From: Gammaproteobacteria bacterium
Lineage (GTDB): Bacteria; Pseudomonadota; Gammaproteobacteria; Pseudomonadales; Porticoccaceae
Direction of reading: 5' to 3'
Length of the DNA: 64,000 nt
NCBI GenBank assembly: GCA_016708925.1
Contig: JADJET010000003.1
Coordinates: 124,001 to 188,000 of the forward strand
The notes beneath the pieces were generated by a model. That model did no database searches. It saw only the letters and a program-made list of their open reading frames with translations, and was not told where the DNA came from. Made by a program: the position numbers and the translations under genes. Within the stretch, counting starts at the first letter, position 1, and every line of letters begins with the position of its first letter. This document shows positions 1-8,310 of this stretch, one piece after another.

Positions 1-487
1 CCGACAAGCTACCGAGCGCCGCGCATTCGTCGGCGGAAAAAAAACGCCGCGCCAGCGCCGGCAACCGATCCCTCGGCGCGACATGTTCCACGTCCACGCC
101 AAGTTCACACTGCCAACCCAGCGCGCAGACCACCAGATCCGCGCTGTGGGACAGGTTGAATGCCAGCGGCAGCGCGGGCCAGACGAGCGCGGGCTTGCCG
201 CGTCGGTCGCGCGCAAACCGCCAGTCCGCCAGCGGCAGCGGATAGCGCCGGGAGAGCGCCCCGCGCAACAGCAGCCGCGCCAGCACGGCCCGGTGCCGAT
301 CGGCGGGATCGGCGAAGCGCACGCAATGCGCTGCTTCAGCACTGGAGAGAAGTGCGCGGCTCGTCCGGGACTTCAGGACATCGGAACATGCGCTAGGTCG
401 TGCCAGCCACAACTGGACCGCGCCGTCGGCAAAACTTCGATACGGCTGTTCCGGCAATCCGGGAAGATTCGGACAGGCAGCCGGCAC
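1..487 (-). CDS. Sfp/Gsp-type 4'-phosphopantetheinyl transferase, C-terminus cut by window edge
   Basis: Translating the minus strand gives a reading frame that runs off the left edge. It contains FNLSHSADLVVCAL followed by GVDVE, then FFSADECAAL, in the order and spacing of the Sfp/Gsp holo-ACP synthase family. An N-terminal LLSSAEAAHCVRF, an ARLLLRGALSRRY helix and GKPAL also fit. The family moves phosphopantetheine from CoA to the serine of acyl or peptidyl carrier proteins; the GVDVE acidic pair binds magnesium. The C-terminal W-x-x-K-E part lies outside the window. The start is uncertain: GTG at 487, or TTG at 511, which would overlap the stop of the preceding oxygenase gene as TTGA. It is the last visible gene of the minus-strand lipid/glycan cluster, which hints at a carrier-protein step. 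Confidence 0.8.
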   Translation of the reverse strand, partial: MPAACPNLPGLPEQPYRSFADGAVQLWLARPSACSDVLKSRTSRALLSSAEAAHCVRFADPADRHRAVLARLLLRGALSRRYPLPLADWRFARDRRGKPALVWPALPLAFNLSHSADLVVCALGWQCELGVDVEHVAPRDRLPALARRFFSADECAALGSLS

Positions 488-507
488 AATATCAGCCGCA
501 AGAAACC

Positions 508-1224
508 TCAAAAACGCTGCACCTGTTTGCCGACGATGCGATCGCGAATCCGCCAGTAGAGTGTGTCCGGATTCACCACCACGATGAACACGCGGCGCAG
601 ACGGCCTTCGGGACAGGTGATCGGCTGCACCGCGTGCCAGCAGTGGTCGGTGCGCTGGAAGAGCGTCGATTGATTGCCGATAAATGGCGCCTCCTGGATG
701 GCGACGAATTCCTCCAGTGCCGGCGCCGAGTCGTAATTCAGGCGCCCGGCATCATCGAGGATCAAGGTGCCGCCGCCCCACTCCGGCAGCCAGTCGCCCT
801 CGGGGTTGAAGTAGAAAAGCTGGGAGCCATATTCGCGCCTGGCATCGCAATGGGGCGAAACCGAACACCCGGTCGGTGTGTAATGCCAGTGGAACCGGAA
901 AGTAGGCCGTCCACAGCGAAACAGCCGCGCGATCTGTTCGCGGTAACCGGAGTTGCACAGCTCGTCGATAAAGGCGCGCCAGGGCGCCGGCACCGGGGTA
1001 TCGGGCGTGAATTCGAGGGAGTAGCGGTCGTGAGGCGCCTGGCCCGCACGGCGCCGATAACCGACTTTTTGTTCGAACAGATCGAGCCCGGGCATGTTCG
1101 CGAGCAGCGCGGCGTAACCCTCGGGCGTCACCAGATCCGCCATACCGAGCCAGGGAAAAGGTTTGCGCCGGGCGAAATCCGCGGCATCGACGGCCGCGAG
1201 TTTGTCGAGAGCGAGATAGCGCAT
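508..1224 (-). CDS. 2OG-Fe(II) oxygenase (prolyl-hydroxylase-like)
   Basis: 238-residue protein with the double-stranded beta-helix signature of 2-oxoglutarate/Fe(II) dioxygenases. It has an HxD pair at H125/D127 (SPHCDARREYGSQLFYFN), the distal histidine near H197 (DHCWHAVQPI) and arginines 210-211 for 2-oxoglutarate. The WGGGTLILDD segment is typical of prolyl 4-hydroxylase-like members. The expected reaction is hydroxylation of an unknown small molecule, peptide or lipid, coupled to 2-oxoglutarate decarboxylation. The start ATG lies 3 bases after the stop of the glycosyltransferase upstream, so it is probably co-transcribed with the cluster. The substrate cannot be told from sequence. Confidence 0.75.
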   Translation of the reverse strand: MRYLALDKLAAVDAADFARRKPFPWLGMADLVTPEGYAALLANMPGLDLFEQKVGYRRRAGQAPHDRYSLEFTPDTPVPAPWRAFIDELCNSGYREQIARLFRCGRPTFRFHWHYTPTGCSVSPHCDARREYGSQLFYFNPEGDWLPEWGGGTLILDDAGRLNYDSAPALEEFVAIQEAPFIGNQSTLFQRTDHCWHAVQPITCPEGRLRRVFIVVVNPDTLYWRIRDRIVGKQVQRF

Positions 1225-1227
1225 GGT

Positions 1228-2205
1228 TCAGGCAGCCTCCAACCGGATTTTGTTCAGGACATCCAACGCATCGTGGCGCAAGTGATTGCGTGCCATCTCG
1301 GCGCGCAACAAGTCTTCGGTTACCGAACCGTTATCGAGACATTCCCGCACCAGCGTGAAAAACAGCCGCTCCTGGGCCGGGTCCGGGTGGCGGGCGTAGC
1401 GGCCGAGCAGCGCGTATTCGCCGAGTAGACGCGCGCGCACCCGGTTGAGCCCGGCGAGCAGGGGCTTGTCTTTCAGTTTGTCGGCGGGCGTGAAGTCGAC
1501 CGGGAGCCCGGTTTTCCAGGGCTGGGTGCGGCGTTTGGTGTTGTGGAGCATTTTCGTCTGCGGCGTGAGGCGATCGAAATCGTTCCACTCGGGCTCCAGC
1601 CAGCCGATGTTCTCGGGTCGCTCGTGCGCCAGCACCATCCAGTCCTTGTAGTCGCGCGTGAAACTGAACAGTTCACCGAACTCCCGCTCGCAATCCCAGT
1701 GCCGCAACCGCGCGCAGTCCAGCAGCATCACGCTGGTGGCCACCTGAAACCCTTTTTCGTCGCGCCCGGAGCGCCGCCGGCCCATCACCGCCGCGCCCTG
1801 CATGTCGCGGGTCAGCAGTTCGTGGATATCGCCGACCGCGAACACATCGGGATCGATCACCACGGCGCGGCCGCGATACCCGGCGAGTTGCGGCGCCAGG
1901 AAGCGCAGCGGCGTGAACGACTGCAGATCGTCCATGCGCCAGGTGCGGGTGGTGCCGCCACGCAGGAACTCCTGCCCCTCGCGTACGGCCAGGAAGGGAT
2001 AATCCTTCACATGAATGAATTCCACCGTGAAAGTGTCGGCATGGCGGGAGTTGCGCCTCAGCGCATGAGCCGCCACCAGGGCGCCGAGCCACTGCCGGTC
2101 ATTGGTATGGATGAAGACCCGCAGTTCCTCTGGGGTCCGGGTGTCGCTCGGGGAATTTTCTGCCACTGTCATCTGTGCTGTCTCGATTCGCGGGGATTCC
2201 GCCAT
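1228..2205 (-). CDS. GT8-like glycosyltransferase, paralogue A
   Basis: 325-residue soluble protein with a GT-A-like layout. An N-terminal beta-strand VFIHTND is followed by VVIDPDVFAVGDI, where D118-P-D120 takes the place of the metal-binding DxD. A later HNTKRRTQPWKTGL resembles the C-terminal HxxGxxKPW-type histidine motif of family 8. It is clearly homologous along its length to the protein at 5211-6104: both share LQSFTPLRF, DPDVFAVGD, SVMLLDC, TKMLHNTKR and HPDPAQER. It has about 27 extra residues at the N-terminus. The two genes flank the lipid kinase, nucleotidyltransferase and sulfotransferase genes, so both probably add sugars to the same product. Donor and acceptor are unknown. Confidence 0.6.
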   Translation of the reverse strand: MAESPRIETAQMTVAENSPSDTRTPEELRVFIHTNDRQWLGALVAAHALRRNSRHADTFTVEFIHVKDYPFLAVREGQEFLRGGTTRTWRMDDLQSFTPLRFLAPQLAGYRGRAVVIDPDVFAVGDIHELLTRDMQGAAVMGRRRSGRDEKGFQVATSVMLLDCARLRHWDCEREFGELFSFTRDYKDWMVLAHERPENIGWLEPEWNDFDRLTPQTKMLHNTKRRTQPWKTGLPVDFTPADKLKDKPLLAGLNRVRARLLGEYALLGRYARHPDPAQERLFFTLVRECLDNGSVTEDLLRAEMARNHLRHDALDVLNKIRLEAA

Positions 2206-2226
2206 CAGGGTGATGCTTAGGAGAAT

Positions 2227-3189
2227 TTACTTGAACAGGCCGCGTCGATGAAGACGCCAGAAGAAAGCCCAACCGTAAACCAGCGGGTGGCGGCGCACCT
2301 TGTCCGGAATCAATACCGGCTGCCCCGAGTGACGCTCGAGCTTCCAGGCCAGGTAATCCAGTCCGCCGGCAAAGGTGAACAGCGCCTTGGTGAGCCGCAG
2401 CAGGGAGCGCACCTTGCCGTGCACGCCGCGCAAGCGCCATGCGATCCGCGCACGCAACCGGGCACCCGGCGGGATGGTTGCGGCATAGCATAAGCCCGTC
2501 GCATCCTCGACCAGGCGAAATCCATGGGGCAACCGCGCGGCAACCCGTTGGGTGAGGTCGCGGTAAAAAGGCTCGCCCCAGGCAGCCAGTTCCCGGGTCC
2601 GTCCGCCCTGCTCCGCGCGCAGCTCGGTGCCGTAGCTCAGTGCCAGGCTTTGCCGCCAGAGATCGCTGACCGGGCCTGCGGGCGGCACCAGCGGCAGCGC
2701 GCGACTCAACAGAGTGGTTGCGGCCAGTTCCTGGTCCGCCCTGAGCAGATCGCTGTAGTCGGGCGCACCGGACCGAGCATCGTGTTCCCGCGCATGGACC
2801 AGCGCCACCGGCTGGCAGAACCGCCCCCAGAAATAACTCTCGAAAGTGCGCGGCGACAGGCCGCGCTGAAAATCGGCGCGCGACACCACCGCGTATTTGC
2901 ATCGCAAGGTGCGACCCTGCTCAGCCACTTCGGCGTAATAGACATTGGGCGGCAACAGCCAGTTGGCCAGGGTGCGTCCGGCACTCTGACCCGAGTGCCG
3001 GTAACCCGACACAATTACATAGAGGTCCACCAGCCCGTCGTGGAAATCGCCGCTGCGCAGGCAGGAACCGTACAGAATGATGGCGACCACGGCATCGCCG
3101 TGGCGTTCGCGCAGCACGGCGAGCAGCGGCGCCAGCGCCTGCTGACCAGCCGGCTCCACCTGCGTCACGTCCACCACCGGCGACGTCAC
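2227..3189 (-). CDS. Tam41/Mmp37-like nucleotidyltransferase (possible CTP:phosphatidate cytidylyltransferase)
   Basis: 320 residues. The start of a nucleotidyltransferase fold is visible: ILYGS at 38-42, then VDLYVIVS with D55. Further on come LPPNVYYAEV, RCKYAVVS and WGRFCQPVALV. This order (YGS, D-L-x-x-x-V-S, a tyrosine-rich stretch, K-Y-x-V-V and G-R-x-x-x-P-V) recalls the Tam41/Mmp37 family, which makes CDP-diacylglycerol from phosphatidate and CTP. The first of the two usual catalytic carboxylates looks replaced by Leu53, so activity is not certain. The GTG start overlaps the lipid-kinase stop by 4 bases, which supports a kinase-then-cytidylyltransferase pathway. The family assignment comes from motif memory, not a search. 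Confidence 0.45.
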   Translation of the reverse strand: MTSPVVDVTQVEPAGQQALAPLLAVLRERHGDAVVAIILYGSCLRSGDFHDGLVDLYVIVSGYRHSGQSAGRTLANWLLPPNVYYAEVAEQGRTLRCKYAVVSRADFQRGLSPRTFESYFWGRFCQPVALVHAREHDARSGAPDYSDLLRADQELAATTLLSRALPLVPPAGPVSDLWRQSLALSYGTELRAEQGGRTRELAAWGEPFYRDLTQRVAARLPHGFRLVEDATGLCYAATIPPGARLRARIAWRLRGVHGKVRSLLRLTKALFTFAGGLDYLAWKLERHSGQPVLIPDKVRRHPLVYGWAFFWRLHRRGLFK

Positions 3190-4160
3190 AGGCGCAGAAA
3201 CCGCAGCGGCCCGGCCGCCGTGATGACCACGGGACCCGCGGCGCGGGCGACCGCGACGATTTCGCCATCGAGATTGAAACTGCCGTCCATATCCAGAGCG
3301 ATGCGCGCTGCCCGCTGGCTATGGTAGCCGGCGTCGGGGACCACGGCACGCCCGGGGCGTCCGCGCAGGATGCCGGGAAAACTTCTGAGCAAGCGGCGCG
3401 CACGACCCTCGATCAGACTCCACTTGAGCGGCCCGGCGCCCTTGCCCCAGAACGGTCGCAAGCCGAGGAACAGTCGGTCGAGAGTGCTCACCGCCAGAAT
3501 CAACGCGTCGCATTCCAGCGCCTCGCCAACGTCCGAGCGCACCGCCACCGGTAGTGGCTGCCAGAACTCGGGGTCGCGGCGCACCAGTCCCCAGAGCGTG
3601 CGCACCATGCCCAGACCCAGGCTGAAGTCATCGCGCAGCCCCCGCGCGTGCAGTTCGCGATGAGCGTAGGCGGTGCCCTGCATGATGACGCCGGTGCCGA
3701 AAAACATGCCGTAGCGCGGCGGCTGCGCGCCCGGATCGACCCGCAAGACATGGCGCTCGACGATGAGGCCTTCGGTCGCGCAGCCGGTCTCTGCCCAGGC
3801 CTGCAAGCGGCGCAGCGCCGTTTGCAGCGAGCCGTAAATCCCCACATCGCCCGCCGTCATGTTGGCGGTGCCGCCCGGCAGCAGCGCCAGCAGCGGCAAA
3901 TCGGCTAATGAAAAATGCGCGAACAACTGGGCAAAAACCGCCGCCGCCGTGCCATCGCCGCCGTTGATCACCAGCAATCGGAGCGGCGCTCCGGCCAGCA
4001 TCCCGAGTACCCCCGGGATGTCTTCCGCGGCGTCGGTGATGAAGTGGCGAAACCGCGGGTCCCCATCCAGTGCCGCCGCCACCACGCCCAGGCGGTCCCG
4101 GTTGTGGCCGCTGTTGCGGTTGCTGATGACGGCGATCACCGGCTGCGGATTTCCGGTCAC
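3186..4160 (-). CDS. Diacylglycerol kinase-type lipid kinase (DAGKc domain)
   Basis: 324 residues. The catalytic DAGK/sphingosine-kinase fold is marked by VISNRNSGHN near the start, NGGDGT at 66-71 (nucleotide loop) and LPGGTANMTAGDVG at 94-107. The family phosphorylates diacylglycerol or related lipids with ATP. The GTG start overlaps the sulfotransferase stop by 4 bases (GTGA), and its own stop overlaps the next start in the same way, so translation is probably coupled through three genes. The housekeeping DgkA is a small membrane protein of a different family; this is the soluble YegS/DgkB-like kind. The lipid substrate is inferred only. Confidence 0.85.
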   Translation of the reverse strand: MTGNPQPVIAVISNRNSGHNRDRLGVVAAALDGDPRFRHFITDAAEDIPGVLGMLAGAPLRLLVINGGDGTAAAVFAQLFAHFSLADLPLLALLPGGTANMTAGDVGIYGSLQTALRRLQAWAETGCATEGLIVERHVLRVDPGAQPPRYGMFFGTGVIMQGTAYAHRELHARGLRDDFSLGLGMVRTLWGLVRRDPEFWQPLPVAVRSDVGEALECDALILAVSTLDRLFLGLRPFWGKGAGPLKWSLIEGRARRLLRSFPGILRGRPGRAVVPDAGYHSQRAARIALDMDGSFNLDGEIVAVARAAGPVVITAAGPLRFLRL

Positions 4161-5149
4161 TGGACGGCAGTATTGCCGGAGGTGTTGCCGGGCATGTTGC
4201 CATAGCCGAATACGGGGTCCAGCCCGCCAGCGATCCGCGCATCGATGCGCGCGACTTCTTCATCGGTGCAGTAGTCACGATAGCCGCCGACCTTGGCGCG
4301 ACGCACTTTGTAACTGTCCGGATTGTCGCGGTCCCGCGCCGCCAGCCGCCCACCGGTCAGGCGCAACGGCCCCAGATGCAGCCCACCCTGACTCTCGCGC
4401 GCCTTCATCTTGTCGTAAGAGGCGTAGGCCACGGCGTCGCCGACCACCTGTTCGCCCGCCGCGACACCCATGAAATCCAGCAGCACCCGCAACTGGTTTT
4501 CGGGATCACGGCGCAGATCCTCGTAGCGCAGCACATGCAGGCGCTTGATGTGGGGAATCTCCGCCGCCCAGGTATTCATGAAGCTCAGTGCGTCGCCGAG
4601 ACTGCCGCCATAATCGCTCATCAGGTAATCGAATACGCCGATGTCGGAACCGGCCGGTGGATACTTGTTGATCTTTTTCTTGTCCGGCTTCATGCGGAAT
4701 TTCCACTGGAAATAATTCGACACCGAGACATCCCGCGGGTCGCGCACCATCAGCACCACGGGCTTGTCGTAGAACGGCGCCTTCGAATCCGGCACTCCGG
4801 TGAAATCCTTGATGTAGTTGTCGTGGGTAAAAAATATTTTCGGAATCTTCGCATTCAGGTTATGAAAATTATCGAAACCGAGCACCAGGTTTTCCGGCAG
4901 GCGGTACATCAAGCGAAACACCTGGGACAGCATCACCCGCAGCCAGGTGCGCCCGCTCTTGCCGAACGACACCACCGCGATATCGCAAGCGCGCAGCGTC
5001 GCGTACTGTTCCGCGCCCCGCAGTTTGCGCTCCTCCACCAGGCGCGCGCCTTCGTCCAGGCGGCGCAGACGCCAGTGCAACAGACGTCGCGAACCCTTTT
5101 TGGCGAGGGTGCGGACCAGTTGCCTTGCGCTTTGAATCACAACACTCAT
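4157..5149 (-). CDS. PAPS-dependent sulfotransferase
   Basis: 330 residues of the Sulfotransfer_1 type. The 5'-phosphosulfate loop is VSFGKSGRTWLR (60-71); the 3'-phosphate motif is MVRDPRDVSVSNYFQ (134-148). A C-terminal KVGGYRDYCTDEEVARID corresponds to the usual RKGxxGDW...F element that closes over PAPS. It would transfer sulfate to a hydroxyl or amino group of a lipid, glycan or metabolite. It sits between a glycosyltransferase and the lipid kinase in one transcription unit, overlapping the kinase by 4 bases. The neighbours make a sulfated glycolipid the simplest guess, but the acceptor cannot be read from the sequence. Confidence 0.85.
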   Translation of the reverse strand: MSVVIQSARQLVRTLAKKGSRRLLHWRLRRLDEGARLVEERKLRGAEQYATLRACDIAVVSFGKSGRTWLRVMLSQVFRLMYRLPENLVLGFDNFHNLNAKIPKIFFTHDNYIKDFTGVPDSKAPFYDKPVVLMVRDPRDVSVSNYFQWKFRMKPDKKKINKYPPAGSDIGVFDYLMSDYGGSLGDALSFMNTWAAEIPHIKRLHVLRYEDLRRDPENQLRVLLDFMGVAAGEQVVGDAVAYASYDKMKARESQGGLHLGPLRLTGGRLAARDRDNPDSYKVRRAKVGGYRDYCTDEEVARIDARIAGGLDPVFGYGNMPGNTSGNTAVQ

Positions 5150-5210
5150 GAGGATATCCGGTGACGAAGAGCAGCGTTAACGGTCAGCGGTGGGAACCGC
5201 CTTACCCGGC

Positions 5211-6104
5211 TCAGGTGGCTGTCCGTGCCAGCACTTCAAAAGCATCCGGGCGCAAGTGGTGGCGGGCGATTTCGTCGCGCAGGCGGGCGGCATCGACGAC
5301 ATTGCGATCCATGCATTCGCGCAGCAGCCCGAAAAAAAACCGCTCCTGCGCGGGGTCCGGGTGCTGCCGGTAGCTGCCGGCGAAGCGATAGTCGCCAAAC
5401 AGCGCCCGGCGGGCGCGCCGCAACCAGTGCCGCGGTGGAAACAGGCGAAAGCTGTCGGCGGGGCGGAAATCGACCTTGAGCCCCGTCTTCCAGGGCTGCG
5501 TCCAGCGCTTGGTGTTGTGGAGCATCTTGGTCTCGGCCGTGAGGTGGTCAAAGTCGTTCCAGACATCTTCCAGCGGGCCGATGCTGGCGCGGTCCTCCAG
5601 GCGCAGGGAAATCCAGTCCATGTAATCGCGTGCGCCGCTGAACAGCGCGGCGAAATCGCGCTCCAGGTTCCAGTGCCGCAGTTTTTCGCAGTCGAGCAGC
5701 ATCACGCTCGACGCAAAGGCGCCGCGCCTGCCCTTGTTGCCGGACTTGGGGCGACACAGGATCGCCTTGCCGCCCATGTCACGCGACAGCAGATCCCAGA
5801 CATCGCCGACCGCGAACACATCCGGATCGATCACCAGCGCGCGACCGCGATAGTTCATCAGCTCCGGCGGCGCAAAGCGCAACGGCGTGAACGACTGGAG
5901 ATCGTCGTTGACCCAGGGACGCCATTCGCCGGAGCGGCGATACAACTGCCCTTCCCGGCTCTGCAGGCTTGGAAAATCAGCGGCATTCATCGGCCGAATG
6001 TCGAATTTTTCGTTGTGACGGGAGTTGCGGCGCAGCGCATATTCCGCCACCACGGCACCCAGCGACTGCCTGTGATTGCTCTGGATGAAAACGCAATGGT
6101 CCAC
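5211..6104 (-). CDS. GT8-like glycosyltransferase, paralogue B; first gene of the cluster
   Basis: 297 residues, homologous over its length to the protein at 1228-2205 (shared LQSFTPLRF, VIDPDVFAVGD, SVMLLDC, WNDFD, TKMLHNTKRWTQPWKTGL, HPDPAQER). D93-P-D95 is the probable metal site. The start is GTG, only four residues before the first beta-strand VFIQSN. That is short compared with paralogue A, so either the true start has been lost upstream or the N-terminus is naturally compact. It is the 5'-most gene of the seven-gene minus-strand cluster; its promoter should lie in the odd G-rich DNA between 6105 and about 6420. Confidence 0.6.
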   Translation of the reverse strand: MDHCVFIQSNHRQSLGAVVAEYALRRNSRHNEKFDIRPMNAADFPSLQSREGQLYRRSGEWRPWVNDDLQSFTPLRFAPPELMNYRGRALVIDPDVFAVGDVWDLLSRDMGGKAILCRPKSGNKGRRGAFASSVMLLDCEKLRHWNLERDFAALFSGARDYMDWISLRLEDRASIGPLEDVWNDFDHLTAETKMLHNTKRWTQPWKTGLKVDFRPADSFRLFPPRHWLRRARRALFGDYRFAGSYRQHPDPAQERFFFGLLRECMDRNVVDAARLRDEIARHHLRPDAFEVLARTAT

Positions 6105-6190
6105 TGCGGTGCGGCCTCGCCCATGACCCCAAGTCAGGGTGGAATGGTAGCAGTTTGGGCTTCCTCAGACATCGTAAGACGGAGTCCAAG

Positions 6191-6265
6191 GCGGGGGGGA
6201 AGACCGAGGGTGGGGTTGGAGGGCGGGGCGGGCGGTTTTTGTTTTGAGGAGGGGGGGGGGGTGGG
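6191..6265 (+). repeat. G-run low-complexity tract
   Basis: The plus strand carries at least seven runs of three or more G within 75 bases, ending in a run of 11 G (6251-6261), interrupted by a short T-rich patch (TTTTTGTTTTG). The composition is quite unlike the surrounding DNA. It could form G-quadruplexes, or it could be an assembly or low-quality-read artefact. Confidence 0.6.
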
Positions 6266-6385
6266 CGAAATTGCCTTGAGTTGCCCAAGACGGAAAAAAG
6301 AATGGTCGAGACCCTCGGTAGTATTCCTATGATGATTTGATGGAGATCTACCGCCCAGCGGACCGACATCGAACGAAGCATGACG

Positions 6386-6417
6386 AGGCTCATGTTCAAT
6401 TCATTGAGAATGAGCCT
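6386..6417. repeat. Inverted repeat / hairpin
   Basis: AGGCTCAT at 6386-6393 pairs with ATGAGCCT at 6410-6417. The interior TCAAT/ATTGA also pairs, giving a long imperfect hairpin. It lacks a T tract on either side, so it is not a standard intrinsic terminator. Role unknown; it lies upstream of the lipid cluster. Confidence 0.55.
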
Positions 6418-6838
6418 TGTCGAAAACGAAGAGGACAGCTAGCCTTGGAGTAACAGAAAGACGTTGACACCAGGGGCGCCTGGGACTGGCGGGTGGGGCG
6501 GGCCGGCATTTGACGGCGGCGCGGTGGGCGTGAGAAGCGTTTAGCTTTTAGGGGCCGCGCAATTACACCCCTTTGGAGCCACTGCGCGTTTCCAGGCCTG
6601 GCGCGCGCATTTGTCGGTTGGTTCAGCGACCCCATGTTCTTGATACCTTGGAACCCCGTCGCCGCGGTAAACTAGTTATAGGGGACACTCTCGCAAGCAG
6701 GCAGGGTCTGGTCTCGCATTGTAGCGTGAACAGCGGAAGCCCCAGGTCAAATCTTGCGCTGTCGCATCCCCCGGAGGCACGCGACCAACGGCCGGCGCAA
6801 AGTGAATCGCGTGCCTGGCGCGGGACATGGTCCGCACC

Positions 6839-8197
6839 TCAGAGCATCCCCAGGCCGATGAAGGTGGCCGCGCCGGCCAAATAACCGGCCAATGCCAGCG
6901 CGCTGATGCGCTTGAAATACCAGAAAAAATCGATGCGCTCCATGCCCATCGCCGCGACGCCCGCCGCGGAACCAATGATCAGGCAGCTGCCGCCGGTCCC
7001 CGCGCAGAAGGCCAGCAGCTCCCAGAATTTGCCGTCCTGGACAAAGTACTGCAGCCACTGTGCATCGCCGCCGGCGCCGGCCAGGGCTTCCGGGCTGATT
7101 AGCGGATACATCTTCATGGCGCCCGCTACCAGGGGCACGTTGTCGACGACGGAGGACAGCAGGCCGACAGCGATGTTGATCGCGTAGATGTTGCCCAGGC
7201 TCTCGCGCAGATAGGTGGCCACCTGATTCAGGTGTCCCGCGGTCGCCAGGCTGGACACCGCAAGCAGAATGCCCAGAAAGAACAGCACGCTGGTGGTATC
7301 GACGCGCCGCAATACGCCCACCACCGAGAGCGGGTGCTTGTCCTCCTGATTCTTGTCGCGGTGCAGGATCTCGGTGGTCACCCAGAGTACCGACAGTCCG
7401 AACAGCATGCCCATGTAAGGGGGCAAATGGGTCACTGTTTTGAACGCCGGCACGAACACCAGTGCGCCGATGCCCATGAAGAACACCAGCCTGCGCTCGA
7501 AGGGTGTGGTCGGATCGCCGATTTCCTCGAGTGACGGGCTGCGTACCGGGCGTTCAATCTCGCCCTTGAGCCGCACACTCACCAGCAGCAGAGGCACCAA
7601 TATGCAGATCAGACTGGGCAGGAACAGCTGCTCAATGATGCTTACCGTAGTGATCTGACCGCCGATCCACAGCATGGTGGTGGTGACGTCCCCGATCGGC
7701 GACCAGGCACCGCCCGCATTGGCAGCGATCACCACCATGCCCGCGTAGAACCAGCGCTCTTGCTGATCACGAATCAGCTTGCGCAACAGGGAAATCATGA
7801 CGATGGTGGTAGTGAGATTGTCGAGCGCCGCCGATATGAAGAAGGTAATGAAACAGAGCACCCACAACAGGCGGACTCTGTTGTGGGTGACGATGCGATC
7901 AGTGATGACCTTGAAACCCTCATGGGCATCGACCAGCTCCACGATGGTCATGGCGCCGAGCAGGAAGAACAGAATCTCGGCGATCTCGCCGAGATGGTGA
8001 CGCAGTTCAGCGGCGATTCCGTGGAGTTCGTCGGGTGCGCTGGTGAAAATCTGGTCGGCGCCAAACACCAGGATGGTCCAGCACAGCACCGCGGTGAGAA
8101 TCGCCGAGGCGGCCTTGTCGATCTTGATGGGGTGTTCCAGCGCGATACACAGATATCCAACCACGAACACTGCGGCCATCAAGAGGTAGGCTGACAT
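6839..8197 (-). CDS. nhaD: NhaD-type Na+/H+ antiporter
   Basis: About 452 residues from the ATG at 8197. That start gives MSAYLLMAAVFVVGYL, the usual NhaD N-terminus, and has GGAG 11 bases upstream; an in-frame start 33 codons earlier would add an unlikely arginine-rich leader. The protein is a polytopic ion-transporter-superfamily member with about 11-13 hydrophobic segments. Diagnostic stretches are ALEHPIKIDKAASA, FFISAALDNLTTTIVM, AANAGGAWSPIGDVTTTMLW, SSVVDNVPLVAGAM and GTGGSCLIIGSAAGVAAMG. NhaD exchanges cytoplasmic sodium or lithium for protons across the inner membrane and is common in marine and haloalkaliphilic bacteria. It is flanked by the G-rich tract and by transposon debris; no operon partner is visible. 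Confidence 0.9.
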   Translation of the reverse strand: MSAYLLMAAVFVVGYLCIALEHPIKIDKAASAILTAVLCWTILVFGADQIFTSAPDELHGIAAELRHHLGEIAEILFFLLGAMTIVELVDAHEGFKVITDRIVTHNRVRLLWVLCFITFFISAALDNLTTTIVMISLLRKLIRDQQERWFYAGMVVIAANAGGAWSPIGDVTTTMLWIGGQITTVSIIEQLFLPSLICILVPLLLVSVRLKGEIERPVRSPSLEEIGDPTTPFERRLVFFMGIGALVFVPAFKTVTHLPPYMGMLFGLSVLWVTTEILHRDKNQEDKHPLSVVGVLRRVDTTSVLFFLGILLAVSSLATAGHLNQVATYLRESLGNIYAINIAVGLLSSVVDNVPLVAGAMKMYPLISPEALAGAGGDAQWLQYFVQDGKFWELLAFCAGTGGSCLIIGSAAGVAAMGMERIDFFWYFKRISALALAGYLAGAATFIGLGML

Positions 8198-8310
8198 GGA
8201 CGACAGTTCTCCAGGCAGGATTTCGCTGCTTCCCGCCCGCTGGCGGCGGAAGCCGGAGCGGAATCGGGGTAAAGAATAACGGATCTTGCTCCGCATTCCC
8301 GGACGCGCTA

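Larger units (their letters stand above)
6105..6838. other. Intergenic region with G-rich low-complexity DNA, no convincing gene
   Basis: 734 bases between the lipid cluster and nhaD. I find no open frame with coding character. A frame reading PPPPPP-rich protein across 5977-6399 is just the complement of the G runs. The region should contain the promoter for the minus-strand cluster, but the low complexity makes -35/-10 calls unreliable. Two elements inside it are listed separately: the G-run tract and a hairpin. Confidence 0.6.

Noticed and set aside
5977..6399. Proline-rich minus-strand frame over the G-run tract
   Set aside because: The polyproline simply translates the G runs; there is no start or conserved sequence.
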